Assembly (NCBI GenBank): GCA_027039295.1
Contig: JALWEW010000124.1
Coordinates: forward strand, 1-22,498
Direction: 5' to 3'
Source of the DNA: Acidilobaceae archaeon
GTDB taxonomy: Archaea; Thermoproteota; Thermoprotei_A; Sulfolobales; Acidilobaceae
Length of the DNA: 22,498 nucleotides
Positions 20,406 through 22,498 of this stretch are shown here, one piece after another; the stretch's first letter is position 1; every line of letters begins with the position of its first letter. The notes under the pieces are model-generated. The model was given only the letters and a program-made list of their open reading frames with translations. It was not told the DNA's origin and searched no databases. Position numbers and translations under genes: made by a program.

Positions 20406-20966
20406 TTGGCTATAGTCGAGGTAATCGTAGTTCCCATAGGCTCGTTCCCCGTATCCGAGGCTGCCCTCATCGCTGACGCCTTGGGAGAGCGGTTCCCTGA
20501 GGGGGTGAGGTTTAGGCTCTTACCCTCGAGGCTCAGCGTCCCCCTGACGCTATTCGACTGGAGCAGAGCCCAGTACCGCGCGGATGAGGTCGCGCTCTAC
20601 CTAGCACGCTCTCTGGGGATCCTGGAGCCCCCGAGGTTGTTAGCGCTGGGCTTAAGCGAGGCCGATGCGTTCGTAGAAGGCCTTAACTTCGTTTTCGGCA
20701 TAGCCCTCCCGAACGCCGGAGCAGCAATAGTGTTCTCGAGGAGACTCTATACTAGAGACAGGAACCTTTACCTAGAGCGCCTGATTAAGGAGAGCATGCA
20801 CGAGGTAGGCCACCTCTTAGGCCTGGGCCACTGTCCCGACCCTAGATGCGTTATGAGCTTTAGCAACAGCATACATGACGTCGACAGAAAAGAGGCCGCC
20901 TTCTGTAGGACCTGCCTGATCAAACTGGAGAATTACATCGATGAACTTAGACGGATGTCCAGGTAG
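20406..20966 (+). CDS. amzA: Archaemetzincin (zinc metallopeptidase)
   Basis: The protein has 186 residues from TTG 20406. The zinc-binding and catalytic motif is HEVGHLLGLGH (132-142) with Glu133. It is followed by the archaemetzincin-specific cysteines C143, C148, C167 and C170 (GHCPDPRCVM, then FCRTC), which bind a second structural zinc, and the Met-turn Met150. The length fits archaeal AmzA, typically a small soluble domain. It belongs to the metzincin-type proteases; physiological substrates are unknown. It is divergent from tRNA-Phe. No signal peptide is visible, so it is cytoplasmic. Confidence 0.96.
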   Translation: MAIVEVIVVPIGSFPVSEAALIADALGERFPEGVRFRLLPSRLSVPLTLFDWSRAQYRADEVALYLARSLGILEPPRLLALGLSEADAFVEGLNFVFGIALPNAGAAIVFSRRLYTRDRNLYLERLIKESMHEVGHLLGLGHCPDPRCVMSFSNSIHDVDRKEAAFCRTCLIKLENYIDELRRMSR

Positions 20967-21052
20967 TTGATGCGCCTATAGCGTTTCCAGAGACCCCTAC
21001 GAGGAGCCCAAGGCTATAAGAGGGCTGCCGCAATGCAAGAAGGAGCATAGGC

Positions 21053-21496
21053 TTATATGTCGGGTACGAACTGGAGTTGCCAGCAGCCGCCTTGCTTCTC
21101 AATGCTCATCTCAGCATAAGTCATCGCTTTTACTACTGTCCTATGCTCGTACTTAGCAGGATCGAACTTATCACCCCAGGCGTAGGCTAGTAGTTCGTAT
21201 CCATCACCAGTCTCGTCTATCCTGCAGACGCGGATGAGCCTCGAGAAAACCATGCCTTCGGCGTCGGTATGGTAGAGCAGCTCTTCTATGTAATTGTAGA
21301 GCAGGTTCTCCAGGTCCATCCCGGAAACCATTACTTCAATTCTCCTCTCGGGCCTCACTTTCGTCGTATCAGTCATTATCTCGTATACAGCTATTGCCGC
21401 CCACTCAAAGGCTTCCTCGAGAGTGCGCCCCCTAGCTCTTACCAGAACGTCGGCGGTATGCTCTCCGAACTCGAAGCCGGGGCACGCCGGGTTCAC
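21053..21496 (-). CDS. Archease (RtcB RNA-ligase cofactor)
   Basis: The protein has 147 residues from GTG 21496. The metal-binding EHTADVLV (12-19) opens the fold. ENLLYNYIEELLY and VKAMTYAEMSIEK follow, and the family ending W..QFVPDI is intact. Archease activates the RtcB ligase that joins tRNA exon ends, fitting the intron-bearing tRNA-Phe in this window; rtcB itself is not here. GGGAGA lies upstream, but the TATA-like AGATAATC (21519-21526) is only about 26 nt before the GTG, so the transcript may be nearly leaderless. It is divergent from endonuclease III. Confidence 0.94.
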   Translation of the reverse strand: MNPACPGFEFGEHTADVLVRARGRTLEEAFEWAAIAVYEIMTDTTKVRPERRIEVMVSGMDLENLLYNYIEELLYHTDAEGMVFSRLIRVCRIDETGDGYELLAYAWGDKFDPAKYEHRTVVKAMTYAEMSIEKQGGCWQLQFVPDI

Positions 21497-21530
21497 GTTA
21501 TCTCCCTTTCAGGGTAGAGATTATCTAGTG

Positions 21531-21539
21531 CTAAAAACC
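21531..21539 (+). promoter_or_regulatory. TATA-like box for the endonuclease III gene
   Basis: CTAAAAACC is centred about 29 nt before ATG 21564, the distance expected for a leaderless archaeal transcript. The separate AT-rich block at 21519-21526 likely serves archease on the other strand. Confidence 0.45.
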
Positions 21540-21563
21540 TTAGAGGCCGGGGGGCACTCGACA

Positions 21564-22346
21564 ATGCAGCCAAAGGTTTCCGGAGGCAGCAATTGCAGTA
21601 TAGCCTCGCGGGCGCCTGGAGATGTAGTATTCGATGTACTGAAGAACAATCTGAAGGTTGACTGGAAGGACTATGTAGTACTCGTCGCCGGCAAACTCGA
21701 CGGTAACCCATTCGCGGTTCTCGCAGCCATAATCCTCAGCCAGAACACCTCGGACAGGAACTCAATCAAGGCCTACGAGAGGCTCAGAGAAAAGGTTGGC
21801 GTCCGTCCCCAGGATATAGTGAGTGCTTCACCACGTGATATAATAGAGGCCATCAGGCCTGCAGGGTTACCTAAGCAGAAGGCGGAGGCCCTGATCGGGG
21901 TTGCACGCCTTGTGTTAGAGCATGGAGGCGAGAAATGGCTTGCGCGCGCCCCGCCCGAGGAGCTACGGAGGGAGTTACTCAGGGTAAGAGGCGTAGGGAA
22001 GAAGACTGTTGACGTGTTCCTAAGCTTCTACAGGCGGTATAGAGGAGTGTTCGCCGTAGACACGCACGCCGCCCGCATTGCCAAGCGCTGGGGTCTAGTC
22101 CGAGGAAACGCCACGTACGACGAGGTATCTAGGGCCCTCCTAGAGTACTTTGGGCCCGAGAAGGCCGAGGAGGCGCATAGGTTATTGATAGCCCTGGGTA
22201 GGCAGTACTGCAGGGCAAAGAATCCGCGCTGCAGCGAGTGCCCGTTAAGGGGGCTCTGCCCGTGGCCCGAGAAGGCTGCCCAAGTGGTATCGCGACGGCC
22301 AAGCCGAAGAGGGAGCAATGGGCAATCGAGGAGCTCTGGGACATAG
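21564..22346 (+). CDS. nth: Endonuclease III family DNA glycosylase/AP lyase
   Basis: The protein has 260 residues from ATG 21564; the frame is open further upstream, but that part overlaps the archease gene antisense. The helix-hairpin-helix LLRVRGVGKKTVDVFL carries catalytic Lys147, and VDTHAARIAKR carries Asp166. The C-terminal [4Fe-4S] cluster is C216, C223, C226 and C232 (CX6CX2CX5C). An ILSQNTSDRN motif fits DNA binding. The enzyme removes oxidised pyrimidines and nicks the strand at the abasic site. The Nth, MutY and Mig-type glycosylases share this layout; Lys147 favours Nth. About 85 nt at its 3' end overlap the next gene. Confidence 0.92.
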   Translation: MQPKVSGGSNCSIASRAPGDVVFDVLKNNLKVDWKDYVVLVAGKLDGNPFAVLAAIILSQNTSDRNSIKAYERLREKVGVRPQDIVSASPRDIIEAIRPAGLPKQKAEALIGVARLVLEHGGEKWLARAPPEELRRELLRVRGVGKKTVDVFLSFYRRYRGVFAVDTHAARIAKRWGLVRGNATYDEVSRALLEYFGPEKAEEAHRLLIALGRQYCRAKNPRCSECPLRGLCPWPEKAAQVVSRRPSRRGSNGQSRSSGT

Positions 22347-22498
22347 TAGTTGAAGCTGATCCCGACGGGAGCGTCGAGGAGACCCCCTATAGGGGCGTTT
22401 ATCTACTCTATGCGGAGCCGCGGAGGCTAGCTAGGGTGGCGTCGCGTTCGACGCCAGCATTCGTTAAATCGCTTATCGTAACGGATAGATGCCTGAGG
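22262..22498 (+). CDS. THUMP-like (Tan1/COG1818-type) protein, N-terminal fragment
   Basis: The open frame runs to the right edge, so the 79 residues seen are only the start. GTG 22262 is eight bases after AAGGGGG; GTG 22238 is an alternative, and no later start codon exists before the conserved block. TPYRGVYLLYAEPRRLARVA and the following STPAFVKSL resemble the N-terminal half of archaeal THUMP proteins of the Tan1 type, which assist tRNA acetylation or other tRNA modification. The fragment is too short for certainty. It overlaps nth by 85 nt in a different frame, suggesting co-transcription. The methyltransferase or other C-terminal part, if any, is outside the window. Confidence 0.5.
   Translation, partial: MAREGCPSGIATAKPKREQWAIEELWDIVVEADPDGSVEETPYRGVYLLYAEPRRLARVASRSTPAFVKSLIVTDRCLR

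Noticed and set aside
1..22498. CRISPR arrays, insertion sequences, prophage or defence islands
   Set aside because: No direct repeats with spacers, transposases, integrases or terminal inverted repeats were seen; the genes are housekeeping types with uniform composition.

Overview
The window looks like the chromosome of a hyperthermophilic crenarchaeon, most likely a Desulfurococcales/Pyrodictiaceae-type organism. The lineage is inferred from gene content, not from a database match. Supporting signs are an ESCRT-III (CdvB-type) cell-division protein, bifunctional FBP aldolase/phosphatase, archaeal Trm-G10, Taw1, archaemetzincin and archease. Further signs are archaeal tRNAs with encoded CCA and a bulge-helix-bulge intron, TATA boxes about 25-40 nt upstream of starts, GC-rich coding sequence rich in AGG and ATA codons, and frequent GTG/TTG starts next to GGTG Shine-Dalgarno cores. 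I see no phage, insertion sequence, CRISPR array or rRNA. This is a compact housekeeping region with no gene-free gap over about 250 nt.

Layout. 1-709: 3' part of the ABCE1/RLI ribosome-recycling ATPase. 727-814: tRNA-Leu(GAG), minus. 878-1564: DUF2258-type protein, divergent from a Sir2 deacylase (1647-2402). 2392-4942, minus: Taw1 (wyosine synthesis on tRNA-Phe), thioredoxin reductase and a small winged-helix protein. 5136-5702, minus: an unrecognised protein. 5952-7986, plus: succinyl-CoA synthetase beta and alpha, ending at an AT-rich palindrome shared with the convergent FBP aldolase/phosphatase gene (8029-9207). 9397-11582, plus: a DUF711 protein and a radical SAM protein related to PFL-activating enzymes. 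11574-13204, minus: CdvB-like ESCRT-III and an unrecognised protein. 13279-13650, plus: a small membrane protein. 13640-17061, minus: a tight run prs, Trm-G10, RNase Z and a dUTPase/dCTP-deaminase-family protein. 17138-19110, plus: a degenerate radical-SAM-like protein overlapping the AmmeMemoRadiSam radical SAM enzyme. 19207-19482: a one-ribbon TFS-like protein. 19488-20210, minus: a sugar nucleotidyltransferase. 20238-20329: intron-containing tRNA-Phe(GAA), minus, divergent from archaemetzincin (20406-20966). 21053-21496: archease, minus, divergent from endonuclease III (21564-22346). The window ends in the start of a THUMP-like gene.

How the genes relate. Several serve RNA maturation or translation: ABCE1, Taw1 (whose substrate tRNA-Phe is also here), Trm-G10, RNase Z, archease and possibly the terminal THUMP-like protein. 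Central metabolism is represented by succinyl-CoA synthetase, FBP aldolase/phosphatase and PRPP synthetase.

The most interesting item is the pair at 17138-19110. The first protein aligns by eye along its length with its radical SAM neighbour and keeps the C-terminal four-cysteine zinc ribbon, but has lost the CX3CX2C cluster motif. It looks like a radical SAM pseudoenzyme translationally linked to its active paralogue. Other points are the DUF711 plus PFL-activase-like pair, a TFS-like protein lacking the catalytic C-terminal ribbon, and a recurring GGTG-N6-start arrangement that suggests several apparent GTG starts are really Shine-Dalgarno sequences.
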